Assembly (NCBI GenBank): GCA_951812795.1
Contig: OX638325.1
Location: 1,302,001-1,366,000 of the forward strand
Length of the DNA stretch: 64,000 nucleotides
Source: an uncultured Dehalococcoidia bacterium
GTDB lineage: Bacteria > Chloroflexota > Dehalococcoidia > Lucifugimonadales > Lucifugimonadaceae
Reading direction: 5' to 3'
Part shown: positions 57,318 through 64,000 of the stretch, one piece after another
How the letters are laid out: the number at the start of each line of letters is the position of its first letter
Position numbering within the stretch: position 1 is the stretch's first letter
Made by a program: the position numbers and the translations under genes
Notes under the pieces: model-generated
What the model saw: only the letters and a program-made list of their open reading frames with translations
Databases searched by the model: none
What the model was told of the DNA's origin: nothing

Positions 57318-58475
57318 TCACCACCCCTCAACCCCATATCGCTCCATCGCCTCCATACTCACCTCAACCCCCAACCCCGGCTTCCCACTCACCCGCACAT
57401 ACTGCCCGTCAAACTCAATCGGCTCCTCCAGCATCGCCTGATACATGGGAATGAACGAGATCGCATGCTCCAGCCGGTAGAAGTTGACCGTCGACATGCA
57501 GACGTGGGCGCCGGCCACGATCTGTATCGATCCCATCGCGTTGTGCGGACTTATCGGGATGTAGTAGGCCTCCGCCATCGAGGCGATCTTCTTGATCTCG
57601 CTGATGCCGCCTGTCCACACGATGTCTGGCATGATGTAGTTGGCGAGATTCTTTCGGAAGACTGGCAGGAAGTCCCAACGGGTGTACAGCCGCTCGCCGA
57701 CGCAGATGTTTGGCACTGTGTTCTGACGCACCGTCTCTAATGCGTCCCAACTCTCCTGCGGCAACGGCTCCTCGAACCACTCGATGTTCGACTGCTCGTG
57801 CAACGTGTTGGCGAGCCGGATCGCGGTCGGAACGTTGAAGTTGCCGTGTGCATCGATCAATATCTCCGGTTTCGGGCCTACCGCCTCACGCACCGCTCGC
57901 ACGATGTCGTAACCCAGTTGCTCGCCCGCGTGTGAGATGACACCGTCCGTGAACTTGGTGTGGACCGGCACCATCTCATTGAACGGGTCCAGCTTCATCG
58001 CCTCGTGGCCATCCGCCACCACCTTCTTAGCCGCTTCGTAGTAGTCCTCCGGTGTCGTCGCGCCGGTGAACCACCCATTCGCGTACAGCCGCACTTCATC
58101 CCTGAACTTCCCGCCCAGCAGCTCGTACACCGGCACTCCCAACGCCTTTCCCTTGATGTCCCACAACGCAATATCGATCCCGCTGATCGCCGTCGACGCA
58201 AACCCACGCGAACTCATGTACGTGTACCGACGGAACAACCGGTGCCACAACGGCTCGATATTCGTCGGATCCTCACCTACCAGCACCTCCTTCATCGACA
58301 ACACCGCACGAGCCGTCAGGAAACTCCCACCGCCCGGATAGTTCGTGCACTCGCCCCAACCGTGAATCCCTTCATCCGTATCGATCCTCACAAACGTCCA
58401 CTGCCGCTCGTTCGGCCCGCCATATCCATGACCCGGGGGCGTCACCACATAGGCATTGACATCGGTAATCTTCAT
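57318..58475 (-). CDS. Enolase-superfamily sugar-acid dehydratase, mandelate racemase group (paralogue 1)
   Basis: 385 aa. Active-site residues of the MR/galactonate dehydratase group: K161 (AMKLDP), D208 (LIDAHGNFN), E235/E236 (FEEPLP), E261 (VGERLYTRWDF) and H311 (SPHNAMGS). It would dehydrate an aldonate or uronate-derived acid; the sugar is not predictable. AGGAG lies before ATG 58475. It is the last gene of a dehydratase-MFS-dehydratase group on the minus strand. Confidence 0.92.
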   Translation of the reverse strand: MKITDVNAYVVTPPGHGYGGPNERQWTFVRIDTDEGIHGWGECTNYPGGGSFLTARAVLSMKEVLVGEDPTNIEPLWHRLFRRYTYMSSRGFASTAISGIDIALWDIKGKALGVPVYELLGGKFRDEVRLYANGWFTGATTPEDYYEAAKKVVADGHEAMKLDPFNEMVPVHTKFTDGVISHAGEQLGYDIVRAVREAVGPKPEILIDAHGNFNVPTAIRLANTLHEQSNIEWFEEPLPQESWDALETVRQNTVPNICVGERLYTRWDFLPVFRKNLANYIMPDIVWTGGISEIKKIASMAEAYYIPISPHNAMGSIQIVAGAHVCMSTVNFYRLEHAISFIPMYQAMLEEPIEFDGQYVRVSGKPGLGVEVSMEAMERYGVEGW

Positions 58476-58510
58476 TTCGCAACTCCTGCGTTCATGTTAC
58501 GCGCAACAAA

Positions 58511-58551
58511 ACCCTCCCCCTTGATGATCCAAAGGGAAATTAAGGGTGTTT
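58511..58551. repeat. Type B repeat variant (degenerate)
   Basis: CCCTCCCCCTTGATGATCC then AAAGGGAAATTAAGGGTGTT. A decayed copy of the element at 60019-60060; one G-rich arm has lost several Gs. Confidence 0.65.
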
Positions 58552-58601
58552 AGAACCACAATGTGAATGAGGGAGGATGGTGGTATCTCGGTGATTCCGT
58601 A

Positions 58602-58682
58602 GGGGCAACCCTTGTGGTTGCCCAGTGCTCTTAACGATGACGTGATGTTGTTTCACTGGAGGGCAACCACAAGGGTTGCCCC
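58602..58682. repeat. 22-base perfect inverted repeat with 37-base loop
   Basis: Left arm 58602-58623 (starting GGGGCAACCCTTGTGG) is the exact reverse complement of right arm 58661-58682. It lies in the 234-base gap between the MFS transporter and dehydratase genes, with the degenerate type B repeat next to it. No gene is seen there. Confidence 0.85.
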
Positions 58683-58709
58683 GACGCCCCAAATCCTTCG
58701 CATCCTAGT

Positions 58710-60005
58710 TCAATTAACCGGTTTCGTAGCAAACAACGACGCCACCGCCGCCAAGATACCCACGAATCCAGCAACGAAGAAAAACGGCAAGTAGCTCTCG
58801 CCACCCACAAAATCGAATATGAGGCCCGGGATGAGCACACCCACCGCCTGCCCCAATGTCGTGAACGGCTCCGTGATACCCCGTATCGTGCCTAACGCTG
58901 ACCGCCCGAAATAGTCCGCATACGCTACCGGAGGCACCACCAGCATCCCGCCAAGCCCGAAGCCGAAGAACGCCGAGAACGCCAGTGCCTCGATCGTCGT
59001 GTCCGTCAGCGTGAACAGGAACGCACCGACCGCCAAGTTCAGCGCGACTGCCACCATCACGAATCGCGCCGACACGCGCTCAACGATCCGCCCCCAAACC
59101 AAACTGCTAATTCCGAGAAAGATCGCGTTGAGACTTATACTCACACCCGCTGTGACAGCATCTAATCCCTGATCTCGAAAAAAGGCTGCGGCGTGAGTGT
59201 TGGAGCCAGCGTGCATGAAGAACATCATGCCCGTCGCCAGCGCCAGAAGCCACAACGCCGGCGTCCGCATCGCATCCCTCGACGTCCAGTTCGGCTCCTC
59301 GACACTCGCCGACTTACCGCCATTCGCCTCCACCTCCGCATCCGTCTCATCCTCAACATCGCCATCAGGCTGTAACCCCAGCTCCTCCGGCTGCTCCGAT
59401 ATCAACAACGCCACTGGCAGCAGTGCCACCACAAACACCACGACGCTCAAAACGAACCAGGCATCCCGCCATCCGCTCTGGGCGATCACAATCGACGCGA
59501 TCAGCGGAAAAAGCACCATCCCCGCCGAGTGTGACAACCCCAAGATCCCGTTCGTCCGCCCCCGCATCCGAATGAACCAGCGCGACACAACAACCGACGT
59601 CCCGATCTGCACCGGACTCGCAAAGATCACTCGCCCCGTCCCGTATGCGATGTAGAAAACCCACGGTATCGTCGCACCCATCACTGTCAGACTCACATCC
59701 GACCACCGCAACACGAACGTCGAGATGCACAACACCACAACGCTCCCCGTCAAAACCGCCCGAGCGCCATACCGGTCGATCATCCGACCAATGATCGGCG
59801 ATGTAAACGTCGCCACCAACCCACCAGCCGCCGCCGCACCCGCGATTAACGTCCGACTCCAGCCCAGCTCCTCCGACAGCGGATATATGAAGACCGAAAT
59901 CGTTAGACTAGCCGCCGCATTCCGCACGAAGTTCGCAGACCCCGCGGCGCCCAGAATCCACCACCCGTAGAAGAACGGCGACCGATCTGCCAGCTTTTGA
60001 CGCAT
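58710..60005 (-). CDS. MFS transporter, probable sugar-acid importer
   Basis: 431 aa with about 12 helices. It resembles the monocarboxylate/oxalate-formate class of MFS carriers (RSPFFYGWWILGAAGSANFVRNA at the start, then two helical halves with a central acidic loop around residues 200-230). I start at ATG 60005, just before the first helix. It lies between two close dehydratase paralogues on the same strand, so uptake of their common substrate is the likely role. Substrate inferred, not shown. Confidence 0.85.
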   Translation of the reverse strand: MRQKLADRSPFFYGWWILGAAGSANFVRNAAASLTISVFIYPLSEELGWSRTLIAGAAAAGGLVATFTSPIIGRMIDRYGARAVLTGSVVVLCISTFVLRWSDVSLTVMGATIPWVFYIAYGTGRVIFASPVQIGTSVVVSRWFIRMRGRTNGILGLSHSAGMVLFPLIASIVIAQSGWRDAWFVLSVVVFVVALLPVALLISEQPEELGLQPDGDVEDETDAEVEANGGKSASVEEPNWTSRDAMRTPALWLLALATGMMFFMHAGSNTHAAAFFRDQGLDAVTAGVSISLNAIFLGISSLVWGRIVERVSARFVMVAVALNLAVGAFLFTLTDTTIEALAFSAFFGFGLGGMLVVPPVAYADYFGRSALGTIRGITEPFTTLGQAVGVLIPGLIFDFVGGESYLPFFFVAGFVGILAAVASLFATKPVN

Positions 60006-60018
60006 CACGGACCACCAA

Positions 60019-60060
60019 ACCCTCCCCCTTGATGTCCAAGGGGGAATTGAAGGGGGTTCA
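60019..60060. repeat. Type B palindromic repeat
   Basis: CCCTCCCCCTTGATGTCC, then AAGGGGGAATTGAAGGGGGTT: one C-rich arm facing two G-rich arms, giving alternative hairpins. It sits between the MFS and upstream dehydratase genes. Confidence 0.75.
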
Positions 60061-60081
60061 CACGAGCAACAACTGCCACGC

Positions 60082-61248
60082 CTAAACCGGCGGCGAATCC
60101 GGATGACGATACTTCTCGATCGCATCCATACTCACATCAACACCCAATCCCGGCTTGCCCGAAACCTTGACATACTGCCCGTGGAAATCGATCGGCTCCT
60201 CCAGCATCGCGTTGTATGCGGGTATCGACGCCATCGAGTGCTCCAAACGATAGAAGTTGACTGTCGACATGCTCACATGCGCCCCCGCCACAATCTGCAA
60301 CGATCCCATCGCATTATGCGGACTTATCGGAATGTAGTATGTTTCGGCCATCGTCGCGATCTTCCGGATCTCACTAATCCCACCAGTCCACACGATGTCC
60401 GGCATGATGTAGTCCGCCAAGTTCCGATGGAATACCGGCAGGAAATCCCACCGCGTGAACAACCGCTCGCCCACGCAGATGTTCGGCTCCGTGTGCGCCC
60501 GAACCGTCGCCAAGCCGTCGAATCCCTCCGGCGGCAAAGGCTCCTCGAACCATTCGATCCGACTCTGCTCGTAAAGGTTGTTCGCCAACCGGATCGCCGC
60601 CGGCACGTTGTAATGCCCGTGCGCATCGATCAATATCTCGAACTGTGGACCAACCGCCTCGCGTGTCGCCCGCACGATGTCATACCCAAGCTCTTCACCG
60701 TCGTGCGAAATCTGGCCCGTCTGATACGCCGTGTGATACGGACGCATCTCCAAAAACGGGTCCAGCTTCAACGCCTCGTGACCAGACTCGGCAACCTTCT
60801 TCGCCGCCTCGCCATACTCCTCAGGCGTCGAACACCCGGCGAACCAACCATTTGCATACAACCGCACCTCATCCCGGAACTTACCACCGAGCAGCTCGTA
60901 GATCGGTACCCCCATCGCCTTCCCTTTGATGTCCCACAGCGCAATGTCGATCCCGCTGATCGCCGTCGTCGGCAATCCCCGAGAACCCATATACGTGTAA
61001 CGCCGATACAGCTTCTGCCAAAGAGGTTCGATATTCATCGGATCCTCGCCCACCAATGCCTCCTTCATCGCCAACACCGCCTGCGCCGTCAAGAAACTAC
61101 CATGACGCGGACTACTCGTCGCTTCTCCCCAACCCGAAATCCCCTCATCCGTGTCGATCCGCACAAACGTCCACTCCCGGTCCATCGTGCTCCCGAAAGC
61201 CGGCATCTGAGGCTCAACAACCCATGCCTTTACATCCGTAATCTTCAT
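60082..61248 (-). CDS. Enolase-superfamily sugar-acid dehydratase, mandelate racemase group (paralogue 2)
   Basis: 388 aa, close paralogue of the gene at 57318-58475, with the same active-site set: KLDPF, LIDAHGHYN, FEEPLP, VGERLFTRWDF and SPHNAMGS. GGGAG lies 6 nt before ATG 61248. Differences cluster in the N-terminal capping domain (MPAFGSTMDREWTF; SSPRHGS), which in this superfamily sets substrate specificity. First gene of the dehydratase-MFS-dehydratase group. Confidence 0.92.
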   Translation of the reverse strand: MKITDVKAWVVEPQMPAFGSTMDREWTFVRIDTDEGISGWGEATSSPRHGSFLTAQAVLAMKEALVGEDPMNIEPLWQKLYRRYTYMGSRGLPTTAISGIDIALWDIKGKAMGVPIYELLGGKFRDEVRLYANGWFAGCSTPEEYGEAAKKVAESGHEALKLDPFLEMRPYHTAYQTGQISHDGEELGYDIVRATREAVGPQFEILIDAHGHYNVPAAIRLANNLYEQSRIEWFEEPLPPEGFDGLATVRAHTEPNICVGERLFTRWDFLPVFHRNLADYIMPDIVWTGGISEIRKIATMAETYYIPISPHNAMGSLQIVAGAHVSMSTVNFYRLEHSMASIPAYNAMLEEPIDFHGQYVKVSGKPGLGVDVSMDAIEKYRHPDSPPV

Positions 61249-61451
61249 CAGTGACTCCCTGCAGTTTCAACCACCGACCACTAACCCAGCGCCGCGCATC
61301 AAGTCTACACCTCGACCAACCAACATCTATCACAGCCCATGATCAAAAATTCCACCACCCTAGTTCAAAAAACAATAGGTGGTATTTTGTTGTATAGGGA
61401 CACATGCCAGCGAAATGGGCTGAGCGGGACCCACAATCTAGATTCACCATC

Positions 61452-61760
61452 ATGACCACGAAATCAAACCTGAACAGAGACGATGTTCTTGACCTTCTTC
61501 GGAAACACAAACCTGTTCTGAACGACCGTTTCGGCGTAACAGAGATTTCTCTGTTCGGGTCGTTTGCCCGCGATGAGGCGACCGAGGACAGCGACGTTGA
61601 TGTGATAGTGGAATTTGAAGAAACCCCAACTTGGCATGCCTTCTACGGTGCTAAGCGGTACATTGAAGGCGTCTTCGGGCGCTCCGTAGACATTGCACGT
61701 TTGGGCAGTATCCGCAAGGAGATCCGACACTACGTACAACGAGACTTGACCAAAGTTTGA
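61452..61760 (+). CDS. MntA-type nucleotidyltransferase antitoxin
   Basis: 102 aa minimal nucleotidyltransferase. Signature GSF (36-38) with D48-x-D50 (GSFARDEATEDSDVDV). In characterised MntA/HepT systems such proteins neutralise the partner by AMP-ylation. I choose ATG 61452 (MTTKSNLN); an upstream ATG at 61404 adds a non-conserved stretch. The HEPN gene starts 7 bases after its stop, as in typical pairs. Confidence 0.85.
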   Translation: MTTKSNLNRDDVLDLLRKHKPVLNDRFGVTEISLFGSFARDEATEDSDVDVIVEFEETPTWHAFYGAKRYIEGVFGRSVDIARLGSIRKEIRHYVQRDLTKV

Positions 61761-61767
61761 TACCGAT

Positions 61768-62115
61768 ATGCGAGACCGTGATTGGAAAATGTTCGTCGCT
61801 GACATGGTCGGATTTTGCGAAAATGTCATCAAATACACCGAAGACCGCGACTTCGAACTATTCGTCAACAACCGTCCAATCTACGAGGCCACGATGTGGA
61901 ATTTACGGCTAATCGGCGAGGCAGCTACCAACGTTCCAACATCAGTGCGGGATGCGAATTCGCGAATCGAATGGCAAGACATCATAGGCTTACGTCACCA
62001 CTTGACTCACGCCTACCTAACCATCGACGACGAGATTATCTGGAAAACGATCCAAACTGACATCCCACAACTCTTGACTGAACTCAACAAGTTGTTGATG
62101 TCCATTGGCGATTAA
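61768..62115 (+). CDS. HepT-like HEPN RNase toxin
   Basis: 115 aa, all-helical HEPN (DUF86) protein. The active-site motif R76-x4-H81-x-Y83 (GLRHHLTHAY) is intact. Known HepT proteins are RNases held in check by a paired nucleotidyltransferase, here encoded immediately upstream. Such modules are mobile and may act in phage defence or genome maintenance. Confidence 0.87.
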   Translation: MRDRDWKMFVADMVGFCENVIKYTEDRDFELFVNNRPIYEATMWNLRLIGEAATNVPTSVRDANSRIEWQDIIGLRHHLTHAYLTIDDEIIWKTIQTDIPQLLTELNKLLMSIGD

Positions 62116-62201
62116 GAGGCGCAGAAACGACGCGACGCGGCACGTCCCTCTGACCATACCCCCAACGTCACCGTCGACTTCTGCTTAACCTTTCACCACA
62201 C

Positions 62202-62960
62202 CTACCCCAACCCCACCTCAAACACTCGCTCGTACCGCGTCGGCCGGTTGTAGTGCAGAATACTCTGCATCAATACCATCGATCGTACCGGCACCACGAT
62301 CTCATCCCATCGTTCCCTCGAAGCCCGCGCCTCCAACCAACGCTGACCAATTGCCGCCAACACTCGCTTTTGAGTCCCGCTGCGCACACGGCCCACCGTC
62401 ACATGAGGCGAAAACTCACGTCTCTCCTCAGGAAAACCGCGCTTAACCATCGCACCATCCAATCGCGCCGCCAAACTCGACATCCTTCTTAAATCACCAT
62501 CCATACCCGTCCACAACACCCGCGGAGTGCGTTCCCCCGGAAAACACCCATTCGCACCCAACAACAACTCCAATCTCGCAGAATCCGCCGCAACCTCCTC
62601 GAGTTCTAATTTCAGATCTGCTAGGTCATCCTGATGCACATCACCCAAAAACTTCAGCGTCACGTGCATATTCTCCGGCGCGGTCCATCGAACCGCATCG
62701 TACGCCACCGCACCGCGTGACGGCCGCCGCCTCTGCATTCCGTCATACGACACCTCGCGCATCGACCTCGACATGCCATCCAACACCCTGATCGCCCGCC
62801 TCGGCAACGTCACCGCCACGAATAACCGCAGATAAAGAGACTCCGACTCGAAATCCCCTTCCCTTTCTCCCCCTGGCAACAACACCGGCTCAACGTCGAG
62901 CCGTATCACCCCACGCCGCGAACGCTGAACCTCTTCCGTTGTTTCGTCTATAGTATCCAC
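62202..62960 (-). CDS. thpR: RNA 2',3'-cyclic phosphodiesterase (ThpR, 2H phosphoesterase)
   Basis: 252 aa. Two HxTx motifs, H99-V-T101-L and H186-V-T188-V, define the 2H family; spacing and RLFVAVTLP start match ThpR/LigT. The first 40 residues before LYLRLFVAV are extra and low in conservation, with a Gly/Glu-rich stretch (PGGEREGDFESES), so the true start could be downstream. The annotated start is GTG 62960 with AGGA upstream. It diverges from the truncated enolase-superfamily gene with 38 bases between. Confidence 0.85.
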   Translation of the reverse strand: MDTIDETTEEVQRSRRGVIRLDVEPVLLPGGEREGDFESESLYLRLFVAVTLPRRAIRVLDGMSRSMREVSYDGMQRRRPSRGAVAYDAVRWTAPENMHVTLKFLGDVHQDDLADLKLELEEVAADSARLELLLGANGCFPGERTPRVLWTGMDGDLRRMSSLAARLDGAMVKRGFPEERREFSPHVTVGRVRSGTQKRVLAAIGQRWLEARASRERWDEIVVPVRSMVLMQSILHYNRPTRYERVFEVGLG

Positions 62961-62998
62961 ACCATTATCCTAGCCCACACAACTATTAACATTTGACC

Positions 62999-64000
62999 AT
63001 GTTCTCTGATGCCTCAAACCCCGATATCTGGTGGACCCCCACCGACCTCCAGTTCCAAGAGATCCACGCCCGCGGCGGCACCGATTGGACCACCATCATC
63101 CTCTCCGACGCCGACGGCGTCGCGGGACAAGGCGAGATCACTTCGACCCAACTCTCCAATAGTGTCGCCGCCGTAACTGCACGCTTGGCCAATCGGCTCC
63201 GAGGACAACGCATCGCCTCCGACGACCACGTGATGCAGATCCTAGGCATCGATCCAAAGGAGCTAGAGCAAGACCAAAGACTCGCGACGGCCGTTAGCGG
63301 ACTCCGTTGCGCTGTCGCCGACGCCCTCGCCCAGCGTGCCTATATGCCGCTCGCGCAATACCTCAGATATACACACCAACACGACGGCGACCTCCCCGAC
63401 AAAGTCCAACTCTACGGAAACATAAACCGTTCTCTACTTCCCGACGACCAAGGCCCCGTCGACCGCGGACCCGACGACTTCGCCGAAATGGCCGTCGAAG
63501 CAGTAAACAACGGTTTCACGACGATCAAATGCGCTCCCTTCGACGAGTGCCGAGCGCCATTCGAAACCACCGGACTCCCCCACTGCGCCGAAGCTGGACT
63601 CGATCGCGTCCAGGCCATCCGCCAAGCCGTCGGTCCCGACATCACCATTTTCGTCGACTGCCACTCGCGGTTCGACCTCGACTCCGCTCTCGCCCTAGAA
63701 CCCGAACTCCGAGCCGCGGGAGGCCAATGGTTCGAAGAACCCGTAGACCCCATCGAGCATTCCGACGACCTCCGCACGGTCCACGAACACGCAGTCCTAC
63801 CGGTCGCCGGTGCAGAACACGGCTACGGTGTAGACCTCTTCAAGCGACTCCTCAACGAGGACATCCTCGACATCGTCATGCCCGACGTGAAATTCTGCGG
63901 CGGCCCCGTCGAGGCCTACCGCATCGGCGTCGAACTCGAGCCGGCATACCCCGGGTCAGTCTCCATGCACTGCCCATCCGGACCTCTCTCACTCCTCGCC
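62999..64000 (+). CDS. Enolase-superfamily protein, cut by right window edge
   Basis: 334 codons visible from ATG 62999; the 3' end is outside. Barrel residues: K177 (TIKCAP), D220 (FVDCHSRFD), E246/E247 (FEEPVDP) and E273 (AGAEHGYG), then DVKFCGGPVEA. These place it in the mandelate racemase/muconate-lactonising group, divergent from the three other enolase-superfamily genes in this window. No SD is seen and 38 bases separate it from the divergent thpR. Substrate unknown. Confidence 0.82.
   Translation, partial: MFSDASNPDIWWTPTDLQFQEIHARGGTDWTTIILSDADGVAGQGEITSTQLSNSVAAVTARLANRLRGQRIASDDHVMQILGIDPKELEQDQRLATAVSGLRCAVADALAQRAYMPLAQYLRYTHQHDGDLPDKVQLYGNINRSLLPDDQGPVDRGPDDFAEMAVEAVNNGFTTIKCAPFDECRAPFETTGLPHCAEAGLDRVQAIRQAVGPDITIFVDCHSRFDLDSALALEPELRAAGGQWFEEPVDPIEHSDDLRTVHEHAVLPVAGAEHGYGVDLFKRLLNEDILDIVMPDVKFCGGPVEAYRIGVELEPAYPGSVSMHCPSGPLSLLA

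Noticed and set aside
60103-61254. 383-codon open frame on the plus strand
   Set aside because: It is the antisense shadow of the enolase-superfamily gene; the translation is Arg/His/Pro-rich with no family likeness.
1-64000. tRNA, rRNA, integrase or insertion sequence genes
   Set aside because: None could be recognised by eye on either strand; short tRNAs could still be missed without a dedicated search.

Overview
This 64-kb window looks like chromosomal DNA of a heterotrophic bacterium, most plausibly a marine Chloroflexota of the SAR202/Dehalococcoidia type. That assignment is an inference from gene content: several enolase-superfamily dehydratases, sulfatase, Rieske oxygenase, orphan branched-chain-type binding proteins, two-subunit glycine decarboxylase, and separate rpoB and rpoC. 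No rRNA or tRNA gene was recognised to confirm it. Genes are dense, start with ATG, GTG or TTG, and many have clear Shine-Dalgarno sites.

Layout. (1) 1-6.3 kb: a probable sterol gene set. On the minus strand a Rieske oxygenase, an RND/MMPL lipid transporter and a sterol C-24 methyltransferase (cut by the left edge) follow each other; an FAD oxidoreductase diverges from them. (2) 6.4-13.6 kb: citrate synthase, a MidA-type methyltransferase and a complete glycine cleavage set gcvT-gcvH-gcvPA-gcvPB. Both P-protein genes carry a short palindromic repeat translated in frame. (3) 13.7-23.3 kb: mannonate dehydratase, MscS channel, CPBP protease, M1 aminopeptidase, HpcH aldolase with a Gfo/Idh dehydrogenase, a divergent endonuclease III relative and a HAD phosphatase. 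(4) 23.3-30.5 kb: three genes holding four Leu/Ile/Val-type binding domains without permeases; one is a fusion of two binding domains and a YceI domain. (5) 30.5-41.2 kb: ManD/RspA-type dehydratase, three tandem zinc alcohol dehydrogenases, a PaREP1-like protein, a DUF3179 gene interrupted only by an in-frame UGA (probable selenocysteine), an FGGY kinase overlapping it, glutaredoxin and CopA. (6) 41.3-53.1 kb: DHA2 exporter, rpoB, rpoC, sulfatase. (7) 53.2-64 kb: a large nuclease-NTPase of likely antiviral function, two sugar-acid dehydratase paralogues flanking an MFS transporter, a MntA/HepT toxin-antitoxin pair, ThpR, and a truncated enolase-superfamily gene at the right edge.

How it fits together. 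Sugar-acid and polyol catabolism is a theme: dehydratases, MFS carrier, aldolase, kinase, dehydrogenases and sulfatase would feed central metabolism through citrate synthase and C1 units from glycine. The strongest leads are the in-frame UGA with a SECIS-like hairpin in DUF3179, the bacterial sterol methylation/oxidation/transport cluster, the repeat elements inserted into both halves of glycine decarboxylase, the SBP-SBP-YceI fusion, and the predicted single-gene defence NTPase. Short GC-rich palindromes recur in gaps and even inside genes, with one nested insertion showing that they move.
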